DNA of 64,000 nucleotides from SIRX01 sp965213905 (GCA_965213905.1 OZ243922.1:496001-560000); one strand, 5' to 3'; positions 24,001 through 32,776 are shown, numbered from the stretch's first letter. The notes: generated from the sequence alone by a model not told the origin. Numbers and translations: made by a program.

Positions 24001-25839
24001 TTATTCTACCGTCACGCTCTTGGCGAGGTTCCGTGGTTTGTCTACGTTCAGGCCTCTATCCTTGGCGACGTGGTACGCGAGGAGTTGTAGCGGAACGCAA
24101 GCCACTAAAACCTCCAACATCTCCGCCACTTCCGGCACCGGCAGGACTACCCGGGCCACTTTCTCCGCCGCCCCGTCGCCTTCTACGGCCACCGCCACCA
24201 CGTTGGCGCCCCGGGCCATAGTCTCTTCTACGTTTGACAGGTTTTTCTCGCGGAGCAACCCGGTTCCCAAAACGGCGATGACCGGGCAGTGCTCGTCCAC
24301 GAGGGCGATAGGACCGTGTTTCATCTCCCCCGACGGGTAGCCTTCGGCGGGGAGGTACGAAATCTCCTTCAGCTTCAACGCCCCTTCCAAAGCCGCCGGA
24401 TAAGATATCCCCCGGCCCAAAAATAGCGCGCACCGGGCATCCTCGAAATATCTCAAGGCTTTCTCCACGGCGTCCTCGGAGAGTTCTATCGCCTGTTCGA
24501 CCTTTTCGGGGATCAGGCGTAGATCGTGCCCGATCTTCTGGAGCTCTTTGGGAGACGAGGTGTCCTTAACGCGGGCGAGCTCCAGGGCCAACAGTTGTAT
24601 GGCGGCGAGTTGTGTAAGAAAAGTCTTTGTCGCGGCCACGCCTATCTCGGGCCCCGCTTTGGTCAACAGGGTGGCCTCTGACTCCCGGGTTATGAGTGAG
24701 CCCCGGGTGTTGGTTATGGATAGTACCCGGCCGCCGAACCCTCTCGCCTTCTCGACCGCCGCCAGCGTGTCGGTGGTTTCTCCGCTCTGGGATATAGCTA
24801 TTACCAGGGTTTTGTCGTCGCCTATCGGCTCCGCGTAGCGGTATTCGCTCGCCACCGCCACCTCGACCGGTATTTTCGCGAGCTTCTGTATAACGTGCTT
24901 GCCCGACAAGCCCGTGTGGTAGGCCGTGCCACAGGCCAGGATCACCACCCGCTCTATTTCGGACAGGTCTATCGAAAGCTCCGAGAGGTCTACTTCCCCT
25001 TCGGTGTTCAGCCGTCCGGCCAGCGTCTGCCTCAGGGCGTCGGGTTGTTCGTGGATCTCTTTCAGCATGTAGTCTTCGTAGCCGCCAAGGTCTACGGCTT
25101 CGGCGTCCCAATCCACCTCGAAGGCCTCACGCCCGACCTTCTCGCCGGCCGCCGTAAATATCTCGATTGAAGAGTCGGTGATCTCGACGATCTCACCGTT
25201 CTCGACGAGCATAAACTCCCGGGTCTCGCCGAGTAGGGCCTGGATCGCACTGGCCAAAAAGTTTTCGCCGTCGCCGACGCCCACGACCAGCGGACTCTGG
25301 TGCCGGGCGGCCACGATGGTCTCGGGCTCACCCTCGCTTACGGCGGCCACCGCGAAGGAACCCTGCAGCCTCCCCAGCGTCCCGGCGAGCACTTCGCGCA
25401 GAGACCCTCTCCCCTCCTCCAGGCCTTCGGCCAAAAGGTGCGCTATGACCTCGGTGTCCGTTTCGGATTCGAAGACGTAGCCCTTTTCCCTGAGCTCTTC
25501 CCGGAGTTCGGCGTGGTTCTCGATGATACCGTTGTGCACCACCGCAACGGCGTCGTCCCCGCCCGAGAGTGGGTGTGCGTTGGTCTCGCTGGGTTTGCCG
25601 TGCGTGGCCCAGCGCGTGTGCCCCACCCCAGCGCGAACCCGGCGAAAATCCCCGTTACGCTCCCCGACCGCCCTGGATAGGTTCTCTAGCTGTCCGACCC
25701 GCCTTAGCGACTCGACGCCCCCCGAGACTTGGAGCGCGAGCCCCGCGGAATCGTAACCGCGGTACTCTAGGTTCTTTAGTCCTCCCATAAGCACTTCCAC
25801 ACAACGTTCTTTGCCGACGTAACCCACGATGCCGCACAC
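24001..25839 (-). CDS. glmS: Glutamine--fructose-6-phosphate aminotransferase (isomerizing)
   Basis: Makes glucosamine 6-phosphate from fructose 6-phosphate and glutamine, the first step to UDP-GlcNAc and the cell wall. The 612-residue protein is full length: an N-terminal class II amidotransferase domain beginning MCGIVGYVG (Cys2 is the nucleophile), with GHTRWATHG and HNGIIENH, then two SIS domains with LACGTAYHTGLSGK, ISQSGETTDTLAAV and GRGISYPAALEGALKLKEI (in pieces), ending DKPRNLAKSVTVE, the signature C-terminus. Start is GTG 25839 with GGAGG 10 bases upstream. A long leader precedes it. Confidence 0.96.
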   Translation of the reverse strand: MCGIVGYVGKERCVEVLMGGLKNLEYRGYDSAGLALQVSGGVESLRRVGQLENLSRAVGERNGDFRRVRAGVGHTRWATHGKPSETNAHPLSGGDDAVAVVHNGIIENHAELREELREKGYVFESETDTEVIAHLLAEGLEEGRGSLREVLAGTLGRLQGSFAVAAVSEGEPETIVAARHQSPLVVGVGDGENFLASAIQALLGETREFMLVENGEIVEITDSSIEIFTAAGEKVGREAFEVDWDAEAVDLGGYEDYMLKEIHEQPDALRQTLAGRLNTEGEVDLSELSIDLSEIERVVILACGTAYHTGLSGKHVIQKLAKIPVEVAVASEYRYAEPIGDDKTLVIAISQSGETTDTLAAVEKARGFGGRVLSITNTRGSLITRESEATLLTKAGPEIGVAATKTFLTQLAAIQLLALELARVKDTSSPKELQKIGHDLRLIPEKVEQAIELSEDAVEKALRYFEDARCALFLGRGISYPAALEGALKLKEISYLPAEGYPSGEMKHGPIALVDEHCPVIAVLGTGLLREKNLSNVEETMARGANVVAVAVEGDGAAEKVARVVLPVPEVAEMLEVLVACVPLQLLAYHVAKDRGLNVDKPRNLAKSVTVE

Positions 25840-26258
25840 GCGAGATGAACCTCCCTATATCTTTCTTTGCAAGGGCAGGTGGAAGAGGATCGGAGACCCC
25901 GGTAGATGTTGGTGGGGAGCTTTCGCTCCCGTGTCTTACGTTGGGCCGGGGGGTGTTTTGTACCCGGTGTCGCCACCGAATTTTGTCACCACCCTGACGA
26001 CCGCCCTGTGGCCGAGACGCACCCGCCGAATTACTCGATGAACGTCTACCTCGTCAACTCTCTGCTATTAGTTGCTGTATAAAGCTGTGCAAAGAGTCCT
26101 GGCGCTTTACTTTTCTACCGATTTTCCGTTCTATCCGGCCTGCCGGACCTTTTATTGCTCCAAACGTTTTTTGTCCCGGGGTTTTCTCCTTTCTACGCTT
26201 TGAAGAGATGCCACACCGTATCATGGTCCCCGGCCCTCGGCAAGGCTTCCGGGGGGTG
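25840..26258 (-). promoter_or_regulatory. glmS promoter and long 5' leader
   Basis: Minus strand: TTGACG (26057-26052), 18-base spacer, TAATTC (26033-26028), giving a start near 26021 and a leader of about 180 bases. In the leader, GGGAGC-GAAA-GCTCCC (25930-25915) forms a perfect hairpin capped by a GNRA tetraloop. No T-run follows, so it is not a terminator. Nothing resembling the conserved glmS ribozyme core was recognised. No gene seen in the 419 bases. Confidence 0.5.
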
Positions 26259-27023
26259 TCAGAAACCACCGACCCGGATAATCCCCAACAAGGCCAACAG
26301 GCCAACCAAAACGGGTTGGTGGACGAGGTAGATCAGCAACGAGTTTCTCCCGAGTGGCCCGAGCACCCGGGCCGCGGCCGGCTCTGTTGGCAAAATCCTA
26401 AAAGTCCTTCTCCCACGACTGTACAAAATGTTCCCGACAAATAGCCCCAAAAGTACCACCCCAAACCACGGCAGCAAGGGCCGGTAATCCGGCATGAACA
26501 AGGTCTCCGGCACCAACCCAAAGGGGAGCAACCAGATTGTTTCCGGCGACGGATCCAGGGAGCTCACATACAATCCGACGGCTATTATGCCGAGTCCCAG
26601 GAGTAGGTTCGGCAGCCGCAGGCTTAGGAAAGGATACGCCAACACTATAGACACCCCTATGAGGTGCAAAATCCCGAACACGATAACGCCCGCGCCGGCA
26701 AGCCACGTGGCGAACGTGAGCACCATTCCGTAGCCGAGTATCTTGAGTCCCCGCCCGAAGTACTTCCCGAACGAGTTGCGGTTGGGGCTTCCGTACTCTG
26801 TCCGGGAGTAGCTTATGGACAACGAAACACCCACCAGAAACACGAAAGAAAAAGCCGTGAGGTCCGCAAAGCGGGCCCAGAAGCCGGTGGTTGATTCGAT
26901 CCCGTAGCCGCCGAAGGTATCCAGGTCGTACAAGAAATGGTAAAGAACCATCATCAAGATCGCCACTCCCCGGGCGGCGTCCACCTCCCAGAACCTTTCG
27001 TGCCCGGTTGCCTCTTTCGGCGT
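26259..27023 (-). CDS. DUF1624/heparan-alpha-glucosaminide acetyltransferase-like membrane protein
   Basis: About 254 residues with seven to eight membrane helices. The family opening HERFWEVDAARGVAILMMV and YHFLYDL is clear, as are FVFLVGVSLSISYSR and the last helix with LLIYLVHQPVLVGLLALLG, matching DUF1624 acyltransferases that move acyl groups across the membrane. The start is unusual. Upstream of RFWEVD there is no in-frame ATG, GTG or TTG; an AGGAGG stands 5 bases before ACG at 27023, which I use. The alternative GTG 26984 would cut the conserved R-x-W-E. It is divergent from a GNAT gene. Confidence 0.75.
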   Translation of the reverse strand, partial: TPKEATGHERFWEVDAARGVAILMMVLYHFLYDLDTFGGYGIESTTGFWARFADLTAFSFVFLVGVSLSISYSRTEYGSPNRNSFGKYFGRGLKILGYGMVLTFATWLAGAGVIVFGILHLIGVSIVLAYPFLSLRLPNLLLGLGIIAVGLYVSSLDPSPETIWLLPFGLVPETLFMPDYRPLLPWFGVVLLGLFVGNILYSRGRRTFRILPTEPAAARVLGPLGRNSLLIYLVHQPVLVGLLALLGIIRVGGF

Positions 27024-27080
27024 ACGATCCTCCTCTACATCGTGTGACAGGGATAATAACCCAAGCGCCCGCGATTCCGT

Positions 27081-27086
27081 TAGTAT
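27081..27086 (+). promoter_or_regulatory. Leaderless -10 element of the GNAT gene
   Basis: TAGTAT ends 6 bases before the ATG at 27093; no Shine-Dalgarno lies between. Confidence 0.5.
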
Positions 27087-27092
27087 TGTCCC

Positions 27093-27572
27093 ATGCCCGG
27101 TAGGGAGTTCATAGTTCGTTCTGGTCGTCGCGATGACGCCGCCGCCGCCGCGCGCCTCTGGATGCGGAGCGCCGAGGAGCACACCGTCCACGATCCCATA
27201 TACGCAACGTCCCCCGAAGCGGAGCGCACGATGCGGAGGTTTTTGGCGGATCTCACCAGCAGCAGCCTGACGTTTATGCTGGTGGCGGTCGTGGAGGAGG
27301 AGGTCGTGGGCTTCGTATCCGGCGATCTTCGCGAGGGTTCCCCTACCTTCCAATACAGGACCTGGGCCTCGGTAGACGATATATACGTCTCTTCGGAGTA
27401 CCGCAGCCTCGGCATCGGGCGCGCCCTACTCCAACATGTGGAGTCCTGGGCCAGGGACAAGGGGGCAAACGGTATCTCTCTCCAGGTCGCCGCCCTCAAC
27501 GAACGGGGCCGTGAATTTTACGAGGAATTAGGCTTCCGGGAAGTTTCGGTCTACCAGGTGTTAGAGTTCTAA
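27093..27572 (+). CDS. GNAT family N-acetyltransferase
   Basis: A 159-residue GCN5-related acetyltransferase. The fold is evident from FIVRSGRRDDAAAAARLW at the N-terminus, the core strand VDDIYVSSEYRSLGIGRALL (about 92-111) containing the acetyl-CoA pyrophosphate loop (Q/R-x-x-G-x-G/A as RSLGIGRAL), and the closing GISLQVAALNERGREFYEELGFREVSVYQV (in pieces). Substrate unknown. Its stop overlaps that of a convergent small gene. Probably leaderless. Confidence 0.87.
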   Translation: MPGREFIVRSGRRDDAAAAARLWMRSAEEHTVHDPIYATSPEAERTMRRFLADLTSSSLTFMLVAVVEEEVVGFVSGDLREGSPTFQYRTWASVDDIYVSSEYRSLGIGRALLQHVESWARDKGANGISLQVAALNERGREFYEELGFREVSVYQVLEF

Positions 27573-27793
27573 CCGAAATTTATGGCGATCCAGGCAACGA
27601 GGGCGACGAAACCCGCGAGCAACGCTACCAGAAGGACGAGGCCCGCGAGCATTCCGCCCACTATCAACACTTCCCGCACCGTTTGACGTCTCTGAATCAC
27701 CGCCGTGTCCCAGGGCTCCACAGTCCAGAAATACTCTGTAAGGACCAAACCGCCAAAACCGGCCAGCATCCCGATAAACAGCTTTGAGATCAC
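27569..27793 (-). CDS. Small membrane protein, unknown
   Basis: About 74 residues with two hydrophobic helices (LFIGMLAGFGGLVLTEYF and VGGMLAGLVLLVALLAGFVALVAW) separated by a short charged loop. Not recognised. I use GTG 27793; a GGGGA lies about 11 bases upstream, and an earlier ATG in the frame would overlap the preceding gene. It follows another small membrane gene with 34 bases between. Confidence 0.5.
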   Translation of the reverse strand: MISKLFIGMLAGFGGLVLTEYFWTVEPWDTAVIQRRQTVREVLIVGGMLAGLVLLVALLAGFVALVAWIAINFG

Positions 27794-27827
27794 GGCGGGT
27801 GTTTCCCCAGGGAAGCTGGGGATTGAA

Positions 27828-28073
27828 CTATTGGAAATGCCGGTACTCGGCCCCAAAGTCCAGCAGCATGACGAAGCCGGCCACCGTAAGGAACAACGCC
27901 AGGATCAATATCGGCGTCCTGCAACGTTCGAGCTTCATCGCCAGATACATCAGGGCATCTCCCACGACGGCCCCGACCGCGAAAGGCCACGCGACCAGGC
28001 CCAAAGAGTAGCCGAACAGCGCGAGAAGCAGAAGAACCCCGGCGGCCACGGCCAGCAGAACGAGGCCCGCCAA
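27828..28073 (-). CDS. Small membrane protein, unknown
   Basis: An 81-residue protein of three hydrophobic helices (about 2-25, 27-46, 54-72) ending DFGAEYRHFQ. GGAGG stands 9 bases before the ATG. Not recognised. Together with the next gene it forms a pair of small membrane proteins of unknown role, convergent to the GNAT gene. Confidence 0.55.
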   Translation of the reverse strand: MAGLVLLAVAAGVLLLLALFGYSLGLVAWPFAVGAVVGDALMYLAMKLERCRTPILILALFLTVAGFVMLLDFGAEYRHFQ

Positions 28074-28188
28074 GTCCAGCCATTCTCCTGCACCTCCGGC
28101 TTCTCTGGCTTCGCTATCGTCGAGTTTTGTTATTCAACCAAACACCGGCAACCCTTCTACCGAAACCTATAAAAAGCCCGGTAAAGTC

Positions 28189-28632
28189 TCAACCCGGTAG
28201 GGGCGAGGAGAATGACATCACCTCTACCCCGGCCTCGACCCCGAAACCGGAGTCTGCATAGAACTTCTTGGCCTCTTCGTCCATTACCTGAACCTCAATA
28301 TAAGATATACCTTTACGGGAGCATCTTTCGATGGCCGCCCCGAGCAACGCCCGGCCCACGCCCCGGCGGCGGTTCTCGGGGCGCACGTAGATCTCCTCTA
28401 CGCTGGCGAACCTGCCGCCGACCGAGATACTGGGACGAAAGGAGATCACGGCGACACCCAGGAAACCGCCGTTCGACCGGGCCGCGACGAGCTCCAGGTC
28501 TCCTTTCTCCAGCGCGCCGCGCAGTTCCTCAACGAAACCGTTCGGCCCCGGCTCGCCCTTCCGGAGAAAGCCTCCGAGAAACCCCAGCGATTCCTCGAGT
28601 AGGTCTTCCCCAACAGGGTGTACTTCGATCAA
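28189..28632 (-). CDS. GNAT family N-acetyltransferase
   Basis: About 147 residues. The acetyl-CoA binding region VEEIYVRPENRRRGVGRALLGAAIERC (in pieces, about 82-107) carries the R-R-x-x-G-x-G loop, and the C-terminus YIEVQVMDEEAKKFYADSGF is typical of GNAT enzymes. The N-terminus (IEVHPVGEDLLEESLGFLGG) is poorly conserved. The likely start is TTG 28632, 2 bases beyond the ltaE stop, so it is the last gene of the acyP-rnhC-ltaE operon. Substrate unknown. Confidence 0.8.
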   Translation of the reverse strand: MIEVHPVGEDLLEESLGFLGGFLRKGEPGPNGFVEELRGALEKGDLELVAARSNGGFLGVAVISFRPSISVGGRFASVEEIYVRPENRRRGVGRALLGAAIERCSRKGISYIEVQVMDEEAKKFYADSGFGVEAGVEVMSFSSPLPG

Positions 28633-28634
28633 AG

Positions 28635-29651
28635 CTATACGGTGTAGGCTACGGCCCGGGTCGCGGACTCTATGGTGGTTTCGATGTCTTCGTCGTCCAC
28701 GTCGAGGTGGGTGCACAGGCGGACGGTGTCGGCGGCGCCGCGGGTGGCGAGCACCCCCTCTTTCTCCAATGCTTGCAGAAGCTCGTCGCTTTCTCTAGTC
28801 TCGACGAGCACGATGTTCGTCTCCGGCCAAACCACCTCGTACCCGGCCCCGGCCAATCCCTCGGCCAGCTTTTCCGCCCGCCGGTGGTCTTCGGCCAGCC
28901 GTCCGCGGTTGTTCTCGACGGCGTAGAGGGAGGCGGCTGCAATAACCCCCGCCTGGCGCATACCGCCCCCGAACATCTTCCGTGCCCGCCTCGCCTCCGC
29001 GATGGTCTCTTCGTCCCCGGCGAGCAGCGAACCGACCGGTGCCCCGAGCCCTTTCGACGAGCAAACCGAAACCGTATCGGCGTGCGCGCACCACTCGCCG
29101 GCCGGGATACCGGTCGCCGCCGCGGCGTTGAAGAGCCTTGCGCCATCCAGATGAACTTTTAGGCCCATCTCGTGCGCCGCCTGCGCTACGGTGGCAAATT
29201 TCCTCAAAGGGAACACTTTGCCTCCCGCCGCGTTGTGCGTGTTCTCTAGGCACAGGAGCGTCGCCCTCGGGAAGTGTACGTTTTCCGGGAGAACGGCGGG
29301 GCGCAGGGTTTCGGGGTCTATGACGCCTCCGTCCCCCGGTAGGGTGCGTACCTGTACCCCGGACAGTACCGCCGGGCCCCCCGCCTCGTAGTTGAAGATG
29401 TGCGCCTTCTCGTGCAGCAGGATCTCCTCTCCCCGGTTCGTGCTGACGTACACCCCGATCTGGTTGGTCATCGTGCCCGAGGGCGCGTAGAGCGCCGCTT
29501 CTTTGCCGAGCAAACGCGCCACACGCTCTTCCAGGCGGTTTACCGTCGGGTCTTCGCCGAAAACGTCGTCCCCAACCAGGGCTTCGGACATCGCCCGGCG
29601 CATCCTGTCCGTCGGCCGGGTCACGGTGTCGCTCCGCAGGTCTATCGTCAT
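28635..29651 (-). CDS. ltaE: Low-specificity L-threonine aldolase
   Basis: A PLP enzyme of fold type I that cleaves L-threonine and L-allo-threonine to glycine and acetaldehyde. 338 residues. Diagnostic stretches are IDLRSDTVTRPTDRMRRAM at the N-terminus, GDDVFGEDPTVNRLE, NTHNAAGGKVFPL, HLDGARLFNAA with the PLP Asp, and SVCSSKGLGAPVGSLLAG with the Schiff-base lysine in SSKGLG. ATG 29651 shares one base with the rnhC stop (TGATG), so they are coupled; GTG 29654 is an alternative start. Confidence 0.93.
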   Translation of the reverse strand: MTIDLRSDTVTRPTDRMRRAMSEALVGDDVFGEDPTVNRLEERVARLLGKEAALYAPSGTMTNQIGVYVSTNRGEEILLHEKAHIFNYEAGGPAVLSGVQVRTLPGDGGVIDPETLRPAVLPENVHFPRATLLCLENTHNAAGGKVFPLRKFATVAQAAHEMGLKVHLDGARLFNAAAATGIPAGEWCAHADTVSVCSSKGLGAPVGSLLAGDEETIAEARRARKMFGGGMRQAGVIAAASLYAVENNRGRLAEDHRRAEKLAEGLAGAGYEVVWPETNIVLVETRESDELLQALEKEGVLATRGAADTVRLCTHLDVDDEDIETTIESATRAVAYTV

Positions 29652-30571
29652 CACTCCTCCAAACCCTCTAGTACTCGACCCGTGGTCGAGAAACTGATCT
29701 TCGCCATGTCGGCCAACCCTTCTGTCCCTCTCTCCCTTACAACCCTCCGCGCGGGCCCTAAGACGTGGGTGGCGCCCCGGGGCAACTCGAACCCGACTTC
29801 TTCCGACAACCGCTCCATCTCCCGCAAATACCGCCCCCGGGCCAGGATCGAGGCGGCGGCGACGGCGGCGTCATCCCTATCAGCCTTGCTGCGCACCTCC
29901 AATCGCACCCCTTCGGGCATGTAGGGTTCGACGTAAGAGCGGGCCGCTTTGGCAAACTCGTCTACCACCACGAGGTCAACCTCTTGTTTAAGTTCATCCA
30001 GTATTTCTACGGAGAGCTCCCCGAGCAAAACATTAACGTTTCCGGATACGCCGCGGCGGCGTTCGAACTCCCGGGGCCCGAGCGACACGACGCAGACGTT
30101 CTCCGTTCCCAAAGCCTCCAGGATCAAACCGGACGTGCGACGGGCCTGGGCGACCCCCAGTACCTTGGAGTCTCTGACCCCAATCTCCTGCATCTCGCGG
30201 GCCTTCTCTTTTCCCGTTATACGGGCCCCGGCCATTACCAGGGGGCCGAAGTATTCTCCCTTACCGGCCTCGTCTATACCGAGCCGGGGCGTTCCATCCA
30301 GCTTGGGCCTGGACCCCGCAACGTCCGACGGGCCGGAACGTCCTTTCGTCTTCGCCGGACGCGCCCCCGACCGGGCCTCCAACGACGCCTTCAGTTTCGA
30401 AGAGGCCTTACCCTGTACCAGAACTTTACCCGTTCGGAAAACGGTCAGGTTTGCCTTCTCCTCACCTTTGCGGAAGTAGTATTGGGTGCCGTACGAAACT
30501 TCGCGCCGGTCTGAGACCTTGATCCCGGTTTCTTCGACGAAGGATGCCAACTCCTGCGGGAGTTCTATCAA
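29651..30571 (-). CDS. rnhC: Ribonuclease HIII
   Basis: Removes RNA from RNA-DNA hybrids, a type 2 RNase H. At 306 residues it has the RNase HIII layout: an N-terminal TBP-like domain (about 1-85, SYGTQYYFRKGEEKANLTVF, GKVLVQGK), a linker, then the catalytic domain starting RLGIDEAGKGEYFGPLVMAG. The G-K-G-E-Y-F-G motif is type HIII rather than HII, and the second Asp lies in VVVDEFAKAARSYVEPY. RNase HIII is more usual in Bacillota, so its presence here is notable but known in some actinobacteria. TTG 30571 overlaps the acyP stop (TTGA); a longer upstream frame is acyP antisense-frame shadow. Confidence 0.88.
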   Translation of the reverse strand: MIELPQELASFVEETGIKVSDRREVSYGTQYYFRKGEEKANLTVFRTGKVLVQGKASSKLKASLEARSGARPAKTKGRSGPSDVAGSRPKLDGTPRLGIDEAGKGEYFGPLVMAGARITGKEKAREMQEIGVRDSKVLGVAQARRTSGLILEALGTENVCVVSLGPREFERRRGVSGNVNVLLGELSVEILDELKQEVDLVVVDEFAKAARSYVEPYMPEGVRLEVRSKADRDDAAVAAASILARGRYLREMERLSEEVGFELPRGATHVLGPARRVVRERGTEGLADMAKISFSTTGRVLEGLEE

Positions 30572-30849
30572 CGTACCTCGAAGCTGCTCAGGTCTCCCTG
30601 GGGGTCGCCGTACTCCAGTTGGAGGTCTTCTACGTCGGCGGGTGACGGGCCGCTCTCGCACCACTCGACCATCTCTTGTACGGCCTCGGACGGACCTTCG
30701 AAGACCGCTTCCACACTCCCGTCGGGTAGGTTCTTCACCCACCCGGCGAGCCCTAGTTCTTCTGCTTTCTGGCGGGTAGAATCCCGAAAAGCTACTCCTT
30801 GCACCCTGCCGGACACCTGGACGTTGACGTATTCTTCGTTGTTTCCCAA
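30568..30849 (-). CDS. acyP: Acylphosphatase
   Basis: Hydrolyses the carboxyl-phosphate bond of acyl phosphates. 93 residues, the normal length. The family core VSGRVQGVAFRDSTRQKAEELGL (in pieces) contains the phosphate-binding loop and catalytic Arg (FR), followed by GWVKNLPDGSVEAVFEG with the catalytic Asn (KNL). I chose TTG 30849 because AGGAG stands 7-8 bases upstream; an ATG at 30906 would add a non-conserved tail. It opens the operon acyP-rnhC-ltaE-GNAT, with 4-base overlap to rnhC. Confidence 0.88.
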   Translation of the reverse strand: MGNNEEYVNVQVSGRVQGVAFRDSTRQKAEELGLAGWVKNLPDGSVEAVFEGPSEAVQEMVEWCESGPSPADVEDLQLEYGDPQGDLSSFEVR

Positions 30850-30955
30850 AACCTCTCCTTTACTGGTTGACGGTTTACCCATCCGGGACCCAAGTTTACT
30901 TCCCATCGCGTCCTATTTTGGCCTTCTCGGTACGATATGCTAACGTGGTGCGGTT

Positions 30956-32500
30956 ATGAAAACAGAGAACCAGTTGACGGAGGAACCCCAAGCCTCCGAC
31001 AGGACGCTTTTAACCTTAATAGTACCCACCCGCAACGAGGCGGACAACGTGCCGAAGTTGGTAGACGGGCTTCGGGCCAGCCTGGCGGACGTAGATTACC
31101 GGGTCGTGTTCGTGGACGACTCCACGGATGATACCCCGGAGGTCATAAGGAGCCTACAGAAACAGGACGATAGAGTCTCCCTGATACACCGCGGCAAGGA
31201 CGAGCGCGAGGGCGGTCTCTCGACGGCGGTAACAACCGGCATAGATGCGGTCGTGGACGAGAGCATTTATACCTGCGTGATGGATGCGGACCTTCAACAC
31301 CCGCCGGAGAAGGTTCGTGAGATGCTGGAGTTCGCGCGTACCGGAGACGCGGACGTGGTGGTGGCGAGCCGTTACACACCGGGCGGCAGCTACGCCGGCC
31401 TGTCGGGGCCGATGAGAAGGGCGGTCTCGGTCGGGACCAAGTACCTGGCCCAGGTAGTGTTTCGTGAGGCCCGTAAGACCACAGACCCACTAACAGGTTT
31501 CTTTCTCGTAAGAAATCAGGCCATAAAAGGTATCCAGTTCCGGCCCACGGGGTTCAAGATCCTGCTGGAGATACTCGTGTGCGCCCCGGAGTTGAAGGTG
31601 GTCGAAGCTCCCTTCAACTTTCAGGCCCGCAATGCCGGTGTATCCAAAGCCAGCGTGTCGCAGGGAAGAGAATACTTGAGCCACATCTTGAGCCTCTTTT
31701 TGCACGTACCCCCGGCGGGACGGTTCTGGAAGTTTGCGCTGGTCGGCGCCTCGGGAGCCCTGGTGAACATGGCGATCCTGATCTTCCTGCGGGAGTACAT
31801 CAACGCGAACATCGTTATAGCCTGGATGTTTGCCGTGGGCATTAGCGCTTTAAGTAACTTTTTGCTGAACAGCGTCTTCACCTGGCGCGACATCCGGCAC
31901 TCCAGCCGGATACACTTTTTTATGCGCGGCGCCCTAGCATATCCGGTGGCGATAGTTGCTTACGGCGCAAACTTCACCGTCTTCTATCCGTTGGTCAAGT
32001 ACGTTACCGAAGCTTTTCCTTACTACGCGCTCTTTAATTTCCTGGGCATCGTCGCTGGCACGGCCGTAAACTTCGTGCTGAATTCCCGGCTGGTCTTTCG
32101 TCCCTCCACTCCCAAAAACCTGGACTCAAAACGTCCGCCAAAGGAGATAATCGAGGAGATCCGCAACGAGTTAAAAGCCGACCGGGTGAACCTGATCCAC
32201 CTTCCAAACTTCGACGCCCTCGGGGAAGAGAATCCCCACAGTCTCACGCGGGCCGACCAGAGCATCGTGGAGATGGCCCTGATAACGTCCCAACCATCCC
32301 TTACCGTTACCGGACCCCGCAGGCTACCCCAGGCGCGCACCAACGCCCGCTGGCTGAACTCACTGGCCGTTCCGGTGTTCCTGAACGAGCGCGTCGTAGG
32401 CGTGGTCTATGCGACCCGCAACTCCGCCGAACCGTTTACCGAGGAAGACCTCCACTGGCTAACAACTTACGCCGGCCCCGCAGCCCCCCTCTTCGAATAA
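30956..32500 (+). CDS. GT2 glycosyltransferase - GtrA flippase - GAF-like fusion
   Basis: A 514-residue three-part protein. Residues about 19-235 are a polyprenol-phosphate glycosyltransferase of family 2 (LIVPTRNEADNVPKLV, VFVDDSTDDTPEV, MDADLQHPPEKV with the DxD-like site, SRYTPGGSY). About 255-375 is a GtrA-like domain with four helices (FWKFALVGASGALVNMAI, NFLGIVAGTAVNFVLNS). The last 120 residues are soluble and end SLAVPVFLNERVVGVVYATR and FTEEDLHWLTTYAGPAA, the closing strands and helix of a GAF domain. GT2-GtrA fusions are known; a GAF tail is unusual. It probably loads a sugar onto a lipid carrier for envelope decoration. A -10 TAACGT lies 9 bases before the ATG. Confidence 0.87.
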   Translation: MKTENQLTEEPQASDRTLLTLIVPTRNEADNVPKLVDGLRASLADVDYRVVFVDDSTDDTPEVIRSLQKQDDRVSLIHRGKDEREGGLSTAVTTGIDAVVDESIYTCVMDADLQHPPEKVREMLEFARTGDADVVVASRYTPGGSYAGLSGPMRRAVSVGTKYLAQVVFREARKTTDPLTGFFLVRNQAIKGIQFRPTGFKILLEILVCAPELKVVEAPFNFQARNAGVSKASVSQGREYLSHILSLFLHVPPAGRFWKFALVGASGALVNMAILIFLREYINANIVIAWMFAVGISALSNFLLNSVFTWRDIRHSSRIHFFMRGALAYPVAIVAYGANFTVFYPLVKYVTEAFPYYALFNFLGIVAGTAVNFVLNSRLVFRPSTPKNLDSKRPPKEIIEEIRNELKADRVNLIHLPNFDALGEENPHSLTRADQSIVEMALITSQPSLTVTGPRRLPQARTNARWLNSLAVPVFLNERVVGVVYATRNSAEPFTEEDLHWLTTYAGPAAPLFE

Positions 32501-32776
32501 CGCCCTTGAACAAACCCGCACAAGAAAAAGTCTCCTGAAAGAACCCCGAACTATACCCGCCCCCTCTCCCACGAGGATATCGTTAAGACTATACTCAAAC
32601 ATAAACTTTAACTACAGCTTCATACTTACGCCCTTCCAGAATTCTTCTTTTTCTGTGAATAGTTTCGTGGGCGGCTTGCGCTTCGTACCTAAAGTTTAGG
32701 TTTATTTAGCTGTTTTCTAACCCGTTGATCGTCATTGGCGAAAGCTTCGGAAAGCTCCAGGCTTTATACTATCTGC
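32501..32776. other. A+T-rich intergenic region with palindrome
   Basis: 276 bases without a gene. It includes the perfect inverted repeat ACCTAAA-G-TTTAGGT (32687-32701), followed by TTTATTTAG, which could be an A+T-rich terminator for the upstream gene or an operator. Confidence 0.4.
32765..32770 (+). promoter_or_regulatory. Leaderless -10 element of the SAM hydrolase-like gene
   Basis: TATACT ends exactly 6 bases before the ATG at 32777, with no Shine-Dalgarno. Confidence 0.55.

Noticed and set aside
25840..26021. A glmS ribozyme in the glmS leader
   Set aside because: I could not recognise the conserved ribozyme core, and the element is typical of Bacillota. Only a simple GNRA-capped hairpin is visible.
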